From positions 35,045-99,044 of the forward strand of contig DASRFD010000054.1 of assembly GCA_035651715.1 (NCBI GenBank): DNA of 64,000 nucleotides, written 5' to 3'. Each line of letters opens with the position of its first letter. The stretch's first letter is position 1. The notes under the pieces were generated by a model that worked only from the letters and a program-made list of their open reading frames with translations, was not told where the DNA came from and searched no databases. The DNA is from Nevskia sp035651715. GTDB taxonomy: Bacteria > Pseudomonadota > Gammaproteobacteria > Nevskiales > Nevskiaceae. Below are positions 43,032 to 52,357 of this stretch, in pieces. Position numbers and translations under genes: made by a program.

Positions 43032-44036
43032 TCAGCCCGCCGCCTGGTTGATCTGCGTCACCACCTGCGGCTCCTCGTAAGTGCCGTAGGACATCAGCCG
43101 GTCGTAGCGCGCCGCCAGCAGCTTGGTCATCGGCATTTTGCACAGCCGGTCGAGGTGCTCGATCAGCTTGCTCTTCAAGGTCGCCGCGATCGCCGCCGGG
43201 TCGCGGTGGGCGCCGCCCAGCGGCTCGGGCAGGATCTCGTCGATCAGCTTGTGCTCGAGCAGGTCCCGGGCGGTGATGCGCATCGCCTCGGCCGCTTCCT
43301 TGGCGCGGTCGGCCTTCTTGAACAGGATCGAGGCGCAGCCCTCGGGCGAAATCACCGAGTAGATGCTGTACTGGAGCATCATGACGTGGTCCGCGACGCC
43401 GATCGCCAGCGCGCCGCCGGAACCGCCCTCGCCGGTCACGGTGGCCACCACCGGAGTGCGCAGGCGCGACAGCTCGAACAGGTTGCGGGCGATGGCCTCG
43501 GACTGGTTGCGCTCCTCGGCGCTGATGCCGGCGTAGGCGCCGGCGGTGTCGATCAGCGTCACCACCGGCAGGTTGAACTTCTCGGCCAGCTTCATCACGC
43601 GCAGGGCCTTGCGGTAGCCCTCGGGGCGCGGCGAGCCGAAGTTGCGGTAGATGCGCTCCTTGGTGTCGCGGCCCTTCTGCTCGCCGATCACCGCCACCGC
43701 GCGGCCGTCGAGGCGCGCCACGCCGGAGACGATCGCCGGGTCGTCGGCGAAGTGGCGGTCGCCGTGCAGCTCCTCCCACTCGGTGAAGATCGCCTTGATG
43801 TAATCCAGGGCGTAGGGGCGCTGCGGATGCCGCGCCAGCTGCGCGATCTGCCAGGGGCTGAGATTGGCGAAGATCTGCTGGCTCTGCTCCTTGATGCGCG
43901 CTTCCAGGCGCGAGATCTCCTCGGTGAGGTTGAGCTCGCTGCCGCCGGTCATGAAGCGCAGCTCCTCGATCTTCTTTTCAAGATCGGCGATGGGCTGCTC
44001 GAAATCCAGATATGTGGTGTTACTCGCCATAGCCAT
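43032..44036 (-). CDS. accA: Acetyl-CoA carboxylase carboxyltransferase subunit alpha
   Basis: 334 aa. With AccD transfers the carboxyl from biotin to acetyl-CoA, making malonyl-CoA for fatty acid synthesis. Family motifs: TYLDFEQPIADLEKKIEEL, GRDTKERIYRNFGSPRPEG, TLIDTAGAYAGISAEERNQ and GEGGSGGALAIGVAD. Slightly longer than the E. coli enzyme (319 aa). The start overlaps the dnaE 3' end by 17 bp (11 bp if the ATG at 44030 is used), keeping the classic dnaE-accA coupling. Confidence 0.97.
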   Translation of the reverse strand: MAMASNTTYLDFEQPIADLEKKIEELRFMTGGSELNLTEEISRLEARIKEQSQQIFANLSPWQIAQLARHPQRPYALDYIKAIFTEWEELHGDRHFADDPAIVSGVARLDGRAVAVIGEQKGRDTKERIYRNFGSPRPEGYRKALRVMKLAEKFNLPVVTLIDTAGAYAGISAEERNQSEAIARNLFELSRLRTPVVATVTGEGGSGGALAIGVADHVMMLQYSIYSVISPEGCASILFKKADRAKEAAEAMRITARDLLEHKLIDEILPEPLGGAHRDPAAIAATLKSKLIEHLDRLCKMPMTKLLAARYDRLMSYGTYEEPQVVTQINQAAG

Positions 44037-47000
44037 AGTCCATTTTGGCGGATTGCGGCGCCACGAAGCGCCGATAGTCCACGCGTACCGCCCCCTCTCC
44101 CAGTAGCCGGCGCAATTCCGTCAGCGCCGCCTCATCCACCTTCATCCGCCATTGCGGCCCGAAATCGAGCGTGGCACGGGCCCGCCCGTTCCAGTACTCC
44201 AGCGTCACCGCCGCGCCATGGTCGCTGCGCCAGTCCTTGAGCCGGCTGCGCAGCGCCGCCGGCTCGGCGGCGGGCTTGCGCCAGCTCAGCGTGACCCGGT
44301 CGGCGCGCTCGCGCATCACCGCGTCCAGGTCCCAGAAGCCGCGGGGGTAGAGGCGGTATTCCTGCTCCCGCCCCTCGCGCTGCACCACGCGGATTTCGCC
44401 GCTGGCGAACACCAGAGTATCCCTACGGAGCGTGTTTTGGAACTTCTGCCACTCCTCGAAGCCCAGCCAGCAGACAATTTGGGCGGTTTTATCGTCCAGA
44501 ACGATGATTTTGCCGGGCCTTTCGCCGCCGACGTTGCGGATGTCGGCGAGCCAGCCGGCGAGCATGATGGTCTTGCGTGCACCACGACGGGGCGCGACCG
44601 GGCCGTCGTCGTCGTCCCCGCCGCCGCCGCTGGCCGGGTTGAAGGCTCCGAACGGCGGCGGCGCGCTGTCCTGCAGCGACTTGATGGTGCCGGAGCAGAT
44701 CTGCTCGATCAGGGGCCGGTAGACCTCGATGGGATGGCCGGAGAAGTACAGGCCCAGCACTTCTTTTTCGCGCCCCAGGCGCTCGTTGACCGGCCAGTCG
44801 GGCTCCTGCTCGGCGGCGACGCTGGTGCCGGCGCTGGCCGGGGCGCCGAGGCCGAACAGGTCGTCCTGGCCGGCGCTGGCGCCGGCGGCCGTCTGCTCGG
44901 CCAGCTGCAGCGCCTTGGGCAGGGTCTTGAGCAGGCTCGGCCGGTTCAGGCCCAGGCAGTCGAGCGCGCCGGCGAAGATCAGCGCCTCGAGCACGCGCTT
45001 GTTGACGCGGCGGGTGTCGATGCGGCGGCAGAAGTCGAACAGGTCGTGGTAGGGGCCGTTGCGCTCGCGCTCGTCGACGATCACCTGCACCGCGCCCTCG
45101 CCCACCCCCTTGATGGCGCCGAGGCCGTAGAGGATCTGGTGGCGGTCGTCGACAGTGAAGCGGAACTGCGAGCGGTTGATGTCGGCCGGCAGGACCTTCA
45201 GGCCCAGGTGCCGGCATTCGTTGGCGGCCATGCGCTCGATCTCGCTGAGCATGGTCACCACCGCGTCGGTGTGGTGCATTTCCGCCGACATCACCGCGGC
45301 CATGAATTCCGCCGGGTAGTGCGCCTTGAGCCAGGCGGTGTGATACGAGACCAGGGCGTAGGCCGCGGCGTGCGACTTGTTGAAGCCGTAGCCGGCGAAC
45401 TTCTCCATCAGGTCGAAGATCTGCGAGGCGATCTCCGGATCGATGCCGCGCTCGCTGGCGCCCTTGACGAAGATGCCGCGCTGCTGCGCCATCTCCTCCG
45501 GCTTCTTCTTGCCCATGGCGCGGCGCAGCAGGTCGGCGCCGCCCAGGGTGTAGCCGCCCAGGCGCTGCGCCAGCTGCATCACCTGCTCCTGGTAGACGAC
45601 GATGCCGAGGGTGTTGCTCAGCACCGGCTCCATCTCCGGGTGCAGGTATTCGGGCGCCTTGCCGCGCTTGCGCGCGATGTACTCGGGGATCAGTTCCATC
45701 GGTCCCGGGCGGTACAGCGAGATCAGGGCGATGATGTCCTCGAAGCAGTCCGGCTTGAGGCCGACCGAGGCGCCCTGCATGCCCTGCGATTCCATCTGGA
45801 ACACGGCAGTGGTGTTGCCGGAGGCGTACAGCGCGTAGGTCCTGGGATCGTTCAGCGGCAGCTGCAGCATGTCCAGCTTCGGCCCTTCGCCGCGGCGCGC
45901 GTTGATCTGGTCCACCGCGGCCTGGATGATGGTCAGGGTGCGCAGGCCGAGGAAGTCGAACTTGACCAGGCCGACCGTTTCCAGGTCCTTCATGTCGAAC
46001 TGGGTGCGCAGGCCGGCGCCGCCCGGTTCGCAGAAGGTGGGGGTGTATTCGGTCAGGGCCTTGGGCGCGATCACCACGCCGCCGGCGTGCACGCCGACGC
46101 CGCGGGTCAGGTCCTCCAGCACCATGCCCAGGTCGATGATCGCGCGCACCTCCTCCTCGGCGTCGTAGACCACCCGCAGGTCCGGCACTGTCTCCAGCGC
46201 GTGCTCCAGCGTCGAGCGGCCGGCGGCCTCGGCCTCGGCCTTGAAGGCGGGGATGCCGGGGATCAGCTTGGCGATGCGGTCGCCCATGCCGTAGGGCTGG
46301 CCCAGTACGCGCGTCACGTCGCGCACCACGTTGCGCGCCGCCATGCTGCCGTAGGTGATGATCTGGCTGACGTGGTCGCGGCCGTAACGCTGCGCCACGT
46401 ACTCGATGACGCGGTCGCGGCCTTCCATGCAGAAGTCCACGTCGAAATCCGGCATCGACACGCGCTCGGGATTGAGGAAGCGCTCGAACAGCAGGTTGTA
46501 GGGCAGCGGATCGAGGTCGGTGATGCCGATCGAATAGGCCACCAGCGAGCCGGCGCCGGAGCCGCGGCCCGGCCCCACCGGCACGCCGTGGGTCTTGCCC
46601 CAGGCGATGAAGTCGGCCACCACCAGGAAGTAGCCGGCAAAGCCCATCTTCTCGATGATGCCCAGCTCGTAGTCGAGGCGCTGCTGGTATTCCTCCACTG
46701 GCCGCGCCGGCGGGTGCGACTGCAAGCGCCGCTCCAGGCCTTCCCTGGCGCGCTGGCGCAGGTGGCCGGGCATGGTCTCGCCTTCCGGCACCGGATAGTC
46801 CGGCAGGTAGTTCTGCCCGAACTTCAGGCTCAGCGTGCAGCGCCGCGCGATTTCGACGGTGTTCTCGAGCGCTTCCGGCAGGTCGGCGAACAGCGCCTCC
46901 ATCTCCTCGGCGGACTTGAGGTATTGCTCCGGCGAGTACTCGCGCGGGCGGCGCTCGTCGTTGAGCACGCGGCCGGAGGCGATGCAGACGCGCGCCTCGT

Positions 47001-47661
47001 GCGCCTCGAAGTCCTCGCGCTCGAGGAAGCGCACGTCGTTGGTCGCCACCACCGGCAGGCCGCTGTGGCGGGCGAAGGCCACCGCCGCCCGCAGGTGCGC
47101 CTCGTCGTCGGGGCGGCCGCAGCGGGTGATCTCCAGGTAGCAGCGGTCCGGGAAATGCGCCAGCCACCAGGTGGCGCATTCGCGGGCGCGGTCGAGCCGG
47201 CCGCCGAGCAGGGCCATGCCGATGCCGCCATGGCGTCCGGTCAGCGCGATCAGCCCGGCGCTGGCCTCGGCCAGCCACTCGCGCCGCAGCTGCGGCCGGC
47301 CGCGCCCCTGCCCTTCGTTGTAGGCGCGGGAGATCACGCGGGTGAGGTTGCGGTAGCCGGTGAGGTCCATCACCAGCAAGGTGACGCGCTCGGGGCTCTC
47401 GCCCTCGGCGCGCTCCTGCAGCCAGACATCGGCGCCGATGATCGGCTTGATGCCGGCGGCCTCGGCAAGCTTGTAGAACTTCACCATCGCGAACAGGTTG
47501 TCCTGGTCGGTGATGGCCAGGGCCGGCAGGCCCAGTTGCGCCGCGCGCCTGGTCAGCGACTGCGTGTTGGCGCCCGCGCTCTTGCGCGCCGGCGGCTCCA
47601 CCCGGATCAGGCTGTCGACCAGCGAGAACTCGGTGTGCAGATGGAGGTGGACGAAGCTCAT
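44020..47661 (-). CDS. dnaE: DNA polymerase III subunit alpha
   Basis: 1213 aa, slightly longer than E. coli DnaE (1160). N-terminal PHP domain (MSFVHLHLHTEFSLVDS), the palm with catalytic Asp405/Asp407 in MPDFDVDFCMEGR, RPGPMELIPEYIARK, helix-hairpin-helix and a C-terminal OB fold (IMLAGWLADIRNVGG). Replicative polymerase. Its ATG overlaps the rnhB stop by 4 bp, and its end overlaps accA, so it is part of one continuous coupled operon. Confidence 0.98.
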   Translation of the reverse strand: MSFVHLHLHTEFSLVDSLIRVEPPARKSAGANTQSLTRRAAQLGLPALAITDQDNLFAMVKFYKLAEAAGIKPIIGADVWLQERAEGESPERVTLLVMDLTGYRNLTRVISRAYNEGQGRGRPQLRREWLAEASAGLIALTGRHGGIGMALLGGRLDRARECATWWLAHFPDRCYLEITRCGRPDDEAHLRAAVAFARHSGLPVVATNDVRFLEREDFEAHEARVCIASGRVLNDERRPREYSPEQYLKSAEEMEALFADLPEALENTVEIARRCTLSLKFGQNYLPDYPVPEGETMPGHLRQRAREGLERRLQSHPPARPVEEYQQRLDYELGIIEKMGFAGYFLVVADFIAWGKTHGVPVGPGRGSGAGSLVAYSIGITDLDPLPYNLLFERFLNPERVSMPDFDVDFCMEGRDRVIEYVAQRYGRDHVSQIITYGSMAARNVVRDVTRVLGQPYGMGDRIAKLIPGIPAFKAEAEAAGRSTLEHALETVPDLRVVYDAEEEVRAIIDLGMVLEDLTRGVGVHAGGVVIAPKALTEYTPTFCEPGGAGLRTQFDMKDLETVGLVKFDFLGLRTLTIIQAAVDQINARRGEGPKLDMLQLPLNDPRTYALYASGNTTAVFQMESQGMQGASVGLKPDCFEDIIALISLYRPGPMELIPEYIARKRGKAPEYLHPEMEPVLSNTLGIVVYQEQVMQLAQRLGGYTLGGADLLRRAMGKKKPEEMAQQRGIFVKGASERGIDPEIASQIFDLMEKFAGYGFNKSHAAAYALVSYHTAWLKAHYPAEFMAAVMSAEMHHTDAVVTMLSEIERMAANECRHLGLKVLPADINRSQFRFTVDDRHQILYGLGAIKGVGEGAVQVIVDERERNGPYHDLFDFCRRIDTRRVNKRVLEALIFAGALDCLGLNRPSLLKTLPKALQLAEQTAAGASAGQDDLFGLGAPASAGTSVAAEQEPDWPVNERLGREKEVLGLYFSGHPIEVYRPLIEQICSGTIKSLQDSAPPPFGAFNPASGGGGDDDDGPVAPRRGARKTIMLAGWLADIRNVGGERPGKIIVLDDKTAQIVCWLGFEEWQKFQNTLRRDTLVFASGEIRVVQREGREQEYRLYPRGFWDLDAVMRERADRVTLSWRKPAAEPAALRSRLKDWRSDHGAAVTLEYWNGRARATLDFGPQWRMKVDEAALTELRRLLGEGAVRVDYRRFVAPQSAKMDYGYGE

Positions 47662-48311
47662 GGGCGGGATTCGGGATACGGCAGACGAGGTTCGTCAGGA
47701 ATCACCGCGTCCGCGGTTTCTTCCGCGGTGCCGCTCCCGAATCCCAGCTCCATCTGGGCGCAGGGCGCGAAGCTCATGCGATGGATCGCGCAGGGGCCGT
47801 GCAGGCGCAGCGCCTCGCGGTGCTCCGGCGTGGCATAGCCCTTGTGGCGCAGGAAGCCGTAGTGCGGGTATTGCCCGTGCAGGCGCACCAGTTCCGCATC
47901 GCGCGCCACCTTGGCCACGATCGACGCGGCCATGATCGAGCGCACCTTCGCATCGCCGCCGATCACGGTGCGCACGGCGCAGCCCAGGTCCGGCACCTGG
48001 TTGCCGTCGACCAGGCACAGCTCGGGCCTGGTGCCGAGCGCCTGCACCGCGCGCGCCATGGCCAGGAAGGTGGCGCGCAGGATGTTGAGGCGATCGATCT
48101 CCTCGACGCTGGCGATGCCGATGGCCCAGGCCAGGGCGCGGGCCTGGATCTTCGGCGCCAGCGTCTCGCGCTGCTCGGCGCTGAGCTGCTTGGAATCGGC
48201 CAGGCCGATGATGCCGTGGCGCTGCGGCAGGATCACCGCCGCGGCGTAGACCGGCCCGGCCAGGCAGCCGCGCCCCACTTCGTCGACACCGGCGGTCAGC
48301 ACCGGGGTCAC
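47658..48311 (-). CDS. rnhB: Ribonuclease HII
   Basis: 217 aa from a GTG. Cleaves RNA in RNA/DNA hybrids and single ribonucleotides. Catalytic acidic residues are in TAGVDEVGRGCLAGPVYAAA (Asp-Glu), VDGNQ and ASIVAKVARDAEL. The GTGA start overlaps the lpxB stop and its own stop overlaps dnaE. The last 15 or so residues (VIPDEPRLPYPESRP) exceed the family core and are encoded by sequence resembling an intergenic repeat. Confidence 0.96.
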   Translation of the reverse strand: MTPVLTAGVDEVGRGCLAGPVYAAAVILPQRHGIIGLADSKQLSAEQRETLAPKIQARALAWAIGIASVEEIDRLNILRATFLAMARAVQALGTRPELCLVDGNQVPDLGCAVRTVIGGDAKVRSIMAASIVAKVARDAELVRLHGQYPHYGFLRHKGYATPEHREALRLHGPCAIHRMSFAPCAQMELGFGSGTAEETADAVIPDEPRLPYPESRP

Positions 48312-49444
48312 CGGGCCACCAGGCGCGCGATGGCGGCGGCGGCGCTGGCCGCGGCGTCGCGCCGCAGCTCCTCATGCACCGCGGCAAACTGCGCCGTCTG
48401 GCGCTGCCGCGCCGCGTCGTCGCGCAGCAGCTCCAGCAGCGCCGGCCCGAAGTGGCCGGCGTCGGCCTGTTCCTGCAGGAATTCCGGCACCACCGGCTCG
48501 CGGCACAGAAGATTGGGCAGACTCACCCGCTCGATTTTAAGCAGCTTGAGCCGGCGCAGCAGCCAGGCGGTGAAGGCGGACAAGCGGTAGCCCACCACCA
48601 TCGGCCGGTCCAGCAGCAGGCATTCCAGGGTGGCGGTGCCGGAGGCCAGCAGCACCGCGTCGGCCGCGCGCATCGCCTCGCGCGAATGGCCGTCCACCAG
48701 GGTCCAGCGCAGGTCCGGCGCGTGCGCGGCGATGGCCTGCTCGAACATGGGGCGCAGCGCCGGCTTGGCCAGCGGCACCACGAAGGACAGTTCCGGCAGG
48801 CGCTGCGCCAGCCAGGCCGCGGTTTGCGCGAACGGCTCGGCCAGGAACTTCAGCTCGCCGCCGCGGCTGCCGGGCAGGATCGCCAGGCAAGGGCCATCCG
48901 GCAGGCCCAGCTGCCGGCGCGCCTCGTCGCGGCCGATGGCGCCGGACAGCTCCTCGGCGAGCGGATGGCCAATGTACTCGGCGCGGACCTGGTGCTCGGC
49001 GTAGAACCGCGTCTCGAACGGGAACAGGCACAGGATCAGGTCGACGGCGCGGGCGATGTTCTTCACCCGCCCGGGCCGCCAGGCCCAGACCGTGGGGCTG
49101 ACGAGGTGGACGGTGGCGATGCCCTGGCCGCGCAGGCGCCGCTCCAGCGGCAGGTTGAAGTCCGGCGCGTCGATGCCGATGACGCAATCCGGCCGGTCGG
49201 CGGCGAGCCGCGCCGCCAGCCCGCGGCGCATGCGCAGGATGTCCGGCAGCTTGGGCAGCACCTCGGCCAGGCCCATCACCGACAGGCGGTCGATGCTGTC
49301 AATGCTGTCGCAGCCGGCCTCGCGCATGCGCGGGCCGGTGACGCCGTAGAACCGCGCCTGGGGGAAGCGCGCCCGCAGCGCGCGCACCAGGGCGCCGCCG
49401 AGCAGGTCGCCCGACGCCTCTCCCGCGATCAGGGCGAAGCGCAC
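48308..49444 (-). CDS. lpxB: Lipid-A-disaccharide synthase
   Basis: 378 aa, typical length. Condenses UDP-2,3-diacylglucosamine with lipid X to form the lipid A disaccharide at the inner membrane. Motifs: FALIAGEASGDLLGGALVRAL, GIDAPDFNLPLERRLRG, VSPTVWAWRPGRV and LPGSRGGELK, with LLASGTATLECLL in the donor site. Follows lpxA by 10 bp, as in E. coli. Confidence 0.97.
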   Translation of the reverse strand: MRFALIAGEASGDLLGGALVRALRARFPQARFYGVTGPRMREAGCDSIDSIDRLSVMGLAEVLPKLPDILRMRRGLAARLAADRPDCVIGIDAPDFNLPLERRLRGQGIATVHLVSPTVWAWRPGRVKNIARAVDLILCLFPFETRFYAEHQVRAEYIGHPLAEELSGAIGRDEARRQLGLPDGPCLAILPGSRGGELKFLAEPFAQTAAWLAQRLPELSFVVPLAKPALRPMFEQAIAAHAPDLRWTLVDGHSREAMRAADAVLLASGTATLECLLLDRPMVVGYRLSAFTAWLLRRLKLLKIERVSLPNLLCREPVVPEFLQEQADAGHFGPALLELLRDDAARQRQTAQFAAVHEELRRDAAASAAAAIARLVAR

Positions 49445-49454
49445 GGCAGCCCCC

Positions 49455-50240
49455 CTACTTCTGGATCAGCCGCTTCGACTGTTCGACGAACTCGAGCATG
49501 CGCCGCACGTGCGGCGAGCGTTCGGCGATCTGCGCCAGTTCGGCCTTGATCTCGTCGGCGCGCAGGCCGGCCATGAACAGGCTGCGGTAGGCGTGCTTGA
49601 TGTCGGTGATGTCCTCGGCGGTGAAATTGCGCCGGCGGATGCCCTCGATGTTGATGCCGCGCGGCGCCGCCGGATTGCCCTGCACCACCACGAACGGCGG
49701 CACGTCGCGCGTGATGCCGGCGCCGCCGGCGGAGAAGCTGTGCGCGCCGATGCGGCAGAACTGGTGGATCAGGGTGGCGCCGCCGAGCACCACGTAGTCC
49801 TCGACGTAGACGTGTCCGGCCAGGGTCGTGCCGTTGGCGAAAATGGTGTGGCTGTCGATGACGCAGTCGTGAGCGATATGGCAGTAGGCCATGATCCAGT
49901 TGTCATCGCCGAGGCGGGTCAGGCCCTGCTCCTTGAGCGTGCCGCGCTGGATGGTGACGTACTCGCGGATGACGTTGCCGTCGCCGATCTCGACCCGGGT
50001 CGGATCGTCCTTCTTCGCCGTCTTGTCCTGCGAGATCTCGCCGAGCGAGGCGAACTGGAACACCTTGTTGTTCTTGCCCATGGTCATGGGCCCCTGCAGT
50101 ACCACGTGCGGGCCGATCCAGCTGCCCTCGCCGATGGTGACGCCGGCACCGATCACCGTATACGGGCCGACCTCCACCGTCTCGTGCAGCTGCGCCGCGG
50201 GGTCGATCACCGCGGTCGGATGGATGCGGGGAGCGCTCAC
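49455..50240 (-). CDS. lpxA: UDP-N-acetylglucosamine acyltransferase
   Basis: 261 aa from a GTG at 50240, where the GTGA overlaps the fabZ stop. First step of lipid A biosynthesis. Left-handed beta-helix hexapeptide repeats (IHPTAVIDPAAQLHETVEV) and the catalytic His region WIMAYCHIAHDCVID; C-terminal helical domain ends VEQSKRLIQK. Length as in E. coli (262). An ATG-initiated longer frame exists upstream but lies inside fabZ and is not credible. Confidence 0.97.
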   Translation of the reverse strand: MSAPRIHPTAVIDPAAQLHETVEVGPYTVIGAGVTIGEGSWIGPHVVLQGPMTMGKNNKVFQFASLGEISQDKTAKKDDPTRVEIGDGNVIREYVTIQRGTLKEQGLTRLGDDNWIMAYCHIAHDCVIDSHTIFANGTTLAGHVYVEDYVVLGGATLIHQFCRIGAHSFSAGGAGITRDVPPFVVVQGNPAAPRGINIEGIRRRNFTAEDITDIKHAYRSLFMAGLRADEIKAELAQIAERSPHVRRMLEFVEQSKRLIQK

Positions 50241-50722
50241 GCCTGCTCCGCCGGGGCCTCGGCCTTGGGCGGCTCCTTGAACACGCACATCAGGTCGGCC
50301 TCGCAGGCCAGCTCGCCGTCCACCGTCGCCCTGGTGTTGAAGCGCCACAGGTTGCGCTTGATCTTGTCGATCGAGGCGTGCAGCTGGAGCTGGTCGCCCG
50401 GCACGACGATGCGCTTGAAGCGGGCGTTGTCGATGCCGGCGAAGTAGAAGATCACGCCCGACTCCGGCTTGATGCCGGTCTCCTGCGAGGTCAGCAGGCC
50501 GCAGGTCTGCGCCAGCGCCTCCAGGATCAGCACGCCCGGCATGGTCGGCACCTGGGGGAAATGGCCGGTGAAAAAAGGCTCGTTGTAGGTCACGTTCTTG
50601 ACCGCGGTCAGGGTCTTGCCCTTGTCGTAGGCGATGACCTTGTCCACCAGCAGGAAGGGCGAACGGTGCGCCAGCATGCCCATGATGGCGCGGATGTCAA
50701 AAATCGTCTGGCTCACTCGCAT
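50237..50722 (-). CDS. fabZ: 3-hydroxyacyl-ACP dehydratase FabZ
   Basis: 161 aa. Dehydrates beta-hydroxyacyl-ACP in fatty acid synthesis and competes with LpxA/LpxD for the same precursors. Hot-dog fold with catalytic His54 (FTGHFPQVPTMPG) and Glu68 (ILEALAQ). Overlaps lpxD by 26 bp and lpxA by 4 bp. The C-terminal PPKAEAPAEQA tail is an extension of about ten residues. Confidence 0.97.
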   Translation of the reverse strand: MRVSQTIFDIRAIMGMLAHRSPFLLVDKVIAYDKGKTLTAVKNVTYNEPFFTGHFPQVPTMPGVLILEALAQTCGLLTSQETGIKPESGVIFYFAGIDNARFKRIVVPGDQLQLHASIDKIKRNLWRFNTRATVDGELACEADLMCVFKEPPKAEAPAEQA

Positions 50723-51767
50723 CTCCCTGTGTCGGTTGCAGCTTCAATTCCCGTTCGACCAGCGCCAGGCGCTGGTCCAGATGCGGCAGCCGCCGCACGC
50801 GCGCCACCAGTTTGCGCCAATCCTTGGCCGGCATCACCGGCAGGCCGGAGCCGTAGACGCCAGGCGCGGTCAGGGACTTGGTGACCATGGCCAGGCCCAG
50901 GATCACCACCCCGTCGGCGATCTGCAAATGGCCGCCGATGCCGGCGGCGCCGCCGATCATGCAGTTCCGGCCGATCACCGTGCTGCCGGCGATGCCGACG
51001 CAGGCGGCGATGGCGGTGTTGGCGCCGATGCGGCAGTTGTGCGCGATCTGGATCTGGTTGTCGAGCTTGACCCCGTTCTCGATCACGGTGTCGTCGAGGG
51101 CGCCGCGGTCAATGCAGGTGTTGGCGCCGATTTCGACATCGTCGCCCACCACCACCACGCCGAGCTGCGGCTTTTCCACCCAGCCCTTCGGCGTGGGCAC
51201 CCAGCCGAAGCCGCGGCCGCCGATCACCGCGCCGGGCAGCACCTGCGCCCGTGCGCCGATGCGGCAGCGCCCGCCGACATAGACCTGCGCTTCCAGGCGG
51301 CTGCCGGCGCCGATGACGGCGCCGGCGCGCACCAGGCAGTTGGGACCGATGAAGCAGTGATCGCCGATGACGGCGCCGGCCTCGATCACCGCGTGCGGCC
51401 CGATCCAGCAGCCGGCGCCGATCGTCGCGCCCGGATCGACCGCGGCGGCGGGATGGATGCCGGGGGCGAAATCCTGGCTGCGGTCGAACAGCTTGGCGAT
51501 CTGGTAGAAGGCCAGCTCGGCGTTGGCCGCCACCAGGGCGTTGCCCTTGTAGGCCTCCGCCTCGCGCGCCGGCAGCACCACGGCCGACGCCTGGGTGCCG
51601 GCGAGCGCGCCGCGCAGGCGCGGATCGGCGCAGAAGCTCAGGTGTCCCGGCCTGCCGGGCGCCAGCGCGCAGACGCCGCCGATGCGCAGCTGCCCGTCGC
51701 CCTGCAGCTTCAGGCCGAAGCGCTGCGCCAGCTCCTCCAGCGTGTAGGTATCGGGCGAGGCCGCCAT
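50697..51767 (-). CDS. lpxD: UDP-3-O-(3-hydroxyacyl)glucosamine N-acyltransferase
   Basis: 356 aa. Third step of lipid A biosynthesis. N-terminal uridine-binding domain (YTLEELAQRFGLKLQGDGQ), then hexapeptide beta-helix repeats, with the catalytic His in QIAHNCRIGANTAI. C-terminal helix region contains LVARVRRLPHLDQRLALVE. Typical length (about 340-355). Lies between skp and fabZ. Confidence 0.97.
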   Translation of the reverse strand: MAASPDTYTLEELAQRFGLKLQGDGQLRIGGVCALAPGRPGHLSFCADPRLRGALAGTQASAVVLPAREAEAYKGNALVAANAELAFYQIAKLFDRSQDFAPGIHPAAAVDPGATIGAGCWIGPHAVIEAGAVIGDHCFIGPNCLVRAGAVIGAGSRLEAQVYVGGRCRIGARAQVLPGAVIGGRGFGWVPTPKGWVEKPQLGVVVVGDDVEIGANTCIDRGALDDTVIENGVKLDNQIQIAHNCRIGANTAIAACVGIAGSTVIGRNCMIGGAAGIGGHLQIADGVVILGLAMVTKSLTAPGVYGSGLPVMPAKDWRKLVARVRRLPHLDQRLALVERELKLQPTQGDASEPDDF

Positions 51768-51801
51768 GCCAATTGCCTCCCCGCCCGCCGCCCTTGCCGC
51801 C

Positions 51802-52311
51802 TTACTTGCCGCCCTGGGCGGCCATGCGCTTCATCACTTCGTCGGTGATGTCGGAGGCCGGGTTGATCACCAGCGCGTCGGTCACCACCAGGTCGTAGCC
51901 CTTTTCCTTGGCCACCTGGTAGATCACGTCGCGGATCTTGTTGACCGCGGTGGCCTGCAGCTCCTGGCCGCGCGCCTGCAGCTCGTCCTGCGCCTTGCGC
52001 TGGTCGTACTCGAGCTGGGCCTTGCGGGTGTTGAGGTCCTTCTCGGTCTTGTCGCGCTGCTCCACCGACATGGTGGCCTGGTCGCGCTGGTACTTCTGCA
52101 CGTCGTCGCCGAACTGCTTCTGCTGCGCCTCCAGGGTGGCGCGGCGCTTGTCGATCTCCCCCTGCATCTGGGCCTGCAGCGCCTTGATCTGCGGCGAGCT
52201 CTGCATCACCTCCATGCGCACCGCTGCGATCTTCGCATCGGCCTGAGCGACGGCGGAAACGGCGAACAGCGCCGCGGCGAGGCCCATTGCATAAATACGC
52301 TTCTGCATCAT
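51802..52311 (-). CDS. skp: Periplasmic chaperone Skp/OmpH
   Basis: 169 aa. Signal peptide (RIYAMGLAAALFAVSAVAQA) followed by a strongly charged coiled-coil region (QMQGEIDKRRATLEAQQKQF and following) forming the Skp tentacles, with family-typical YDLVVTDALVINPASDIT at the C-terminus. Holds unfolded outer-membrane proteins for BamA, whose gene is 46 bp upstream. Confidence 0.94.
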   Translation of the reverse strand: MMQKRIYAMGLAAALFAVSAVAQADAKIAAVRMEVMQSSPQIKALQAQMQGEIDKRRATLEAQQKQFGDDVQKYQRDQATMSVEQRDKTEKDLNTRKAQLEYDQRKAQDELQARGQELQATAVNKIRDVIYQVAKEKGYDLVVTDALVINPASDITDEVMKRMAAQGGK

Positions 52312-52357
52312 GACAGTCTCTCTAAAGGTATTACATCTGCTGGTGGTTGTTGCGGAA

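Noticed and set aside
44152..47838. Very long plus-strand open frame opposite dnaE and rnhB
   Set aside because: Low-complexity His/Arg/Ala/Gly-rich translation typical of antisense frames in high-G+C DNA; dnaE on the other strand is unambiguous.
49455..50348. Longer ATG-initiated LpxA
   Set aside because: The extra 36 residues overlap the end of fabZ out of frame; the GTG at 50240 gives the conserved length and a GTGA coupling site.
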